A stretch of 33,477 nucleotides of DNA, from assembly GCF_020179405.1 (NCBI RefSeq), contig NZ_JAICBZ010000045.1:1-33477 (forward strand), read 5' to 3'. Origin of the DNA: Xinfangfangia pollutisoli (GTDB lineage: Bacteria > Pseudomonadota > Alphaproteobacteria > Rhodobacterales > Rhodobacteraceae). How positions within the stretch are numbered: position 1 is the stretch's first letter; the number at the start of each line of letters is the position of its first letter. Positions 31,424 through 33,477 of this stretch are shown here, piece by piece. The notes under the pieces were generated by a model that worked only from the letters and a program-made list of their open reading frames with translations, had not been told where the DNA came from and did not search any database. The translations under genes were made by a program, and so were the position numbers.

Positions 31424-32770
31424 CTACAGGCTTGCCGCCGCGTAGATCGGCTCCAACCGGCCCTGCCATTCGCCGGTGTAAAGCGCAAGCCAGCGGTCGG
31501 CCTGGACCTGGCCGGTGGCCATGTTCTCGACCAGCGGCGCCAGAAGCCGCTCTTCGCCCAGGCCCCGCGCGGCCAGCCCGGCCTGCGACAGGTCCAGCGC
31601 GGCGCGGGCCAGATCCATCAGCCTGACGCCCCCCGCCTCGCCCTGCAGCGCGGAAACCGAGGCGGCAACCCGCAGCCCCTCGCGCGTTTCGGCATCCAGG
31701 CCCTTGACCAGATCCCAGGCCGCATCCAGCGCGCCCTGATCGTACATGAGCCCGGTCCAGAACGCCGGCAGCGCCAGAAGATGCGCCCGGTCGCCGGCAT
31801 CGGCGCCGCGCATCTCGATGTATTTCTTCACCCGCGCCTCGGGGAAGACCGTGGTCAGATGGTCCGCCCAGTCCGACAGCGTCGGCTTCTCGCCCGGCAG
31901 AGCCGGCAGTTCGCCCTTCAGGAAGGCGCGGAACGACTGGCCCAAGGCATTGATATATTTGCCGTCGCGATAGACGAAATACATCGGCACGTCCAAGACC
32001 CAGTCGACATAGCGCTGGAACCCCATGCCGTCTTCAAAGGCGAAGGGCAGCATACCGGTGCGGCTGTCATCCAGCCCGCGCCAGATGCGCGAGCGCCAGG
32101 ATTTATGGCCATTGGGCTTGCCGTCGAAGAAGGGCGAACTGGCGAAAAGCGCGGTCGCCACCGGCTGCAGCGCCAGCGCCACGCGCAGCTTCTGCACCAT
32201 GTCGGCTTCCGAGCCGTAGTCGAGGTTCACCTGCACCGTCGAGGTGCGGTACATCATCTGCGTGCCATGGGTGCCGACGCGGCCCATGTAATCGGTCATC
32301 AGCCGGTAGCGGCCCTTCGGCATCACCGGCATCTCGTCATGCGACCAGTCCGGCGCGGCGCCGATGCCCATGAAGCGGATGCCCAGCGGTTCGGCGATCG
32401 CCGCCACCTCGCTGAAATGATTGTCCAGCTCGGCCTCGGTTTCCAGCGCCGACCGCAGCGGCGCGCCCGACAGTTCGAACTGCCCGCCCGGTTCAAGGCT
32501 GATATTGGCGCCGCGCCGCGTCAGGCCTATGACGTTGTCGCCCTCGCGCAGCGGCTCCCAGCCGAAGCGCTGCTCAAGCCCTTGGAAGATCGCGGAAATC
32601 GAACGGTCTCCGGCATAGGGCAAGGGGGTGCGGCTGTCGGTCAGCCAGCCGAATTTTTCATGCTCGGTGCCGATGCGCCAATCGTCGCGCGGCTTGCAGC
32701 CGCTTTCCAGAAGCCCTGCAAGCTGATCAAAGCTTTCGATCGGCCCGCCGCCGGATTGAGGGATCGACAT
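31424..32770 (-). CDS. gshA: Glutamate-cysteine ligase, plant/alphaproteobacterial type (GshA)
   Basis: A 448-residue ATP-dependent ligase making gamma-glutamylcysteine, the first step of glutathione synthesis. It belongs to the group shared by plants and alphaproteobacteria, not the E. coli GshA type. Visible landmarks are WRIGTEHEKFGW (about 31-42), LEPGGQFELSGAPL, KGRYRLMTDYMGRVG, TSTVQVNLDYG, and FEDGMGFQRYVDWVLDVPMYF. There is only one cysteine (Cys25), so the redox disulphides that regulate the plant enzyme are absent. It is probably transcribed alone from the 136-base upstream gap, where a minus-strand TTGACA (32849-32844) is a possible -35 box without a clear -10. Confidence 0.95.
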   Translation of the reverse strand: MSIPQSGGGPIESFDQLAGLLESGCKPRDDWRIGTEHEKFGWLTDSRTPLPYAGDRSISAIFQGLEQRFGWEPLREGDNVIGLTRRGANISLEPGGQFELSGAPLRSALETEAELDNHFSEVAAIAEPLGIRFMGIGAAPDWSHDEMPVMPKGRYRLMTDYMGRVGTHGTQMMYRTSTVQVNLDYGSEADMVQKLRVALALQPVATALFASSPFFDGKPNGHKSWRSRIWRGLDDSRTGMLPFAFEDGMGFQRYVDWVLDVPMYFVYRDGKYINALGQSFRAFLKGELPALPGEKPTLSDWADHLTTVFPEARVKKYIEMRGADAGDRAHLLALPAFWTGLMYDQGALDAAWDLVKGLDAETREGLRVAASVSALQGEAGGVRLMDLARAALDLSQAGLAARGLGEERLLAPLVENMATGQVQADRWLALYTGEWQGRLEPIYAAASL

Positions 32771-32906
32771 GCAAAAGCTCCGCGTGCGTTAAGGTCTTGG
32801 CGCCCCCGCGGGGCCGCACAGAGGTGCAGCCGGGCCGCGCCACTGTCAAGCCCGCCACAAGAATGATCACGAAAGGTCATGGATCGCGGCGCTGGGCCGG
32901 GCCCGG

Positions 32907-33477
32907 TCAGACCGGCGCCAGCCCCTGCCCGCTGCGCCGCCAGACCAACCGGTCGGCCAGGGCCGGCGCGGGCAGCGTGCCGCCCGGCGGGGCCGGTCTA
33001 TTCAGTGCTGAGGGCCCGTCCAGCGCCGCGACCAGCCCGGCCGAGCCCAGACCCGGCAGGGCTGCGAAGGCGTCGAACAGCCGCTCGGCGCCGGCGGCAT
33101 CCAGCGGCACAAGCAGCGTAGCGCCCGACAGATCGCGCAGCCGCCAGACCCGCCGACCGCGCAGCGACAACAGCCGCAACTCGGCCAGATCGGTCAGGCT
33201 GATCTCGCCCGGCATGCGCGGATGCAGATAGCGCAGCCGGCCCTCGTCCAGTTCCACCAGCCCCGGCGAGGCGATTTCGGGGGCAAAGCGCAGCCGGCGC
33301 CAGGCCAGCAGCGCCCACCCGGCGCCCAAGCCCGCCAGGGGCAGGCCCAGAACCGGCAGCAGCCAGCCGCCGCGTGTGGCGATCCACAGGCCCAGCCCGC
33401 ACAGCGCCGCGCCAAGCGCCGGCTCGGCCCAGCGGGCAACGAAGCGCGTGGCCTCGGGGCGCAGGAAGGGGCCGCTC
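32907..33477 (-). CDS. Hypothetical membrane protein, C-terminal part (start beyond window)
   Basis: The frame is open from the right edge to the stop at 32907, 189 codons after a partial first codon. No ATG is present in this part; the first internal start codon is a TTG at 33329, which would cut the first helix. The protein begins GPFLRPEATRFVARWAEPA, then has two adjacent hydrophobic helices (AALCGLGLWIA and GGWLLPVLGLPLAGLGAGWA). The cytoplasmic domain (GLVELDEGRLRYLHPRMPGE, then RVWRLRDLSGATLLVPLDA) has a beta-rich, PH-like pattern. I do not know its function. The true start is probably only a few residues outside the window. It lies 136 bases upstream of gshA on the same strand. Confidence 0.7.
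   Translation of the reverse strand, partial: SGPFLRPEATRFVARWAEPALGAALCGLGLWIATRGGWLLPVLGLPLAGLGAGWALLAWRRLRFAPEIASPGLVELDEGRLRYLHPRMPGEISLTDLAELRLLSLRGRRVWRLRDLSGATLLVPLDAAGAERLFDAFAALPGLGSAGLVAALDGPSALNRPAPPGGTLPAPALADRLVWRRSGQGLAPV

Noticed and set aside
32771-32906. Promoter for gshA with -35 TTGACA at 32849-32844 (minus strand)
   Set aside because: No acceptable -10 at 16-18 bases spacing, so it was left as a comment and not listed as a feature.
1-33477. Mobile elements, tRNA/rRNA genes, CRISPR arrays, phage genes
   Set aside because: I saw no transposase or integrase motifs, no tRNA-like cloverleaf or CCA end, and no regularly spaced repeats.

Overview
The window is GC-rich (roughly two thirds G+C) and looks like the chromosome of a Rhodobacteraceae alphaproteobacterium (Paracoccus/Rhodobacter type). 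Pointers are the protein signatures (plant/alphaproteobacterial-type glutamate-cysteine ligase, DUF1178, alphaproteobacterial family-4-like uracil-DNA glycosylase), the pyrB-to-plsY gene order and an intergenic hairpin/AT motif that I recall from this family. I see no phage, transposase, tRNA, rRNA or CRISPR array.

Layout. (1) 1-4300, minus strand: a vitamin B12 uptake operon (TonB receptor btuB, periplasmic binding protein, permease, ATPase cut by the window edge) behind a clear cobalamin riboswitch. (2) 4465-11409, plus strand: a PotABCD-type ABC importer for polyamine-like cations, flanked on both sides by amidase-signature hydrolases with intact Lys-Ser-Ser triads. This suggests uptake and hydrolysis of an amide-bearing amine. 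(3) 11433-23357: a surface-sugar locus. Three plus-strand genes (Gfo/Idh/MocA oxidoreductase, PtmB/NeuA-like CMP-sugar synthetase, PtmA-like SDR) converge on a seven-gene minus-strand operon: neuB, GT25, a capsule-synthesis-like protein, a GT8-like protein, neuC and two different GT30 (Kdo-transferase-like) genes. Each of the seven overlaps the next by 1 or 4 bases. Upstream on the same strand are a 2'-5' RNA ligase family gene and an HDAC-like deacylase. NeuC makes ManNAc, NeuB a sialic acid, and the cytidylyltransferase CMP-sialic acid. No gene resembles a known sialyltransferase family, so the GT30 pair or the capsule-like protein are the best candidates for transferring it.

(4) 23523-26658: housekeeping genes (NUDIX, DUF1178, MoaB, LysE-type exporter, uracil-DNA glycosylase). 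(5) 26773-30946, plus strand: pyrB, a 45-residue membrane peptide, two membrane proteins, a dihydroorotase-like protein that has lost most of its metal ligands (a PyrX-type pseudoenzyme), then plsY. (6) 31004 to the end, minus strand: a small membrane protein, gshA, and the C-terminal part of another membrane protein.

Most interesting: the GT30 pair in a sialic-acid operon, the mix of NeuB/NeuC with PtmA/PtmB-like partners, the amidase-transporter-amidase cassette, the dead dihydroorotase, and a family-4-type uracil-DNA glycosylase with only one cysteine.
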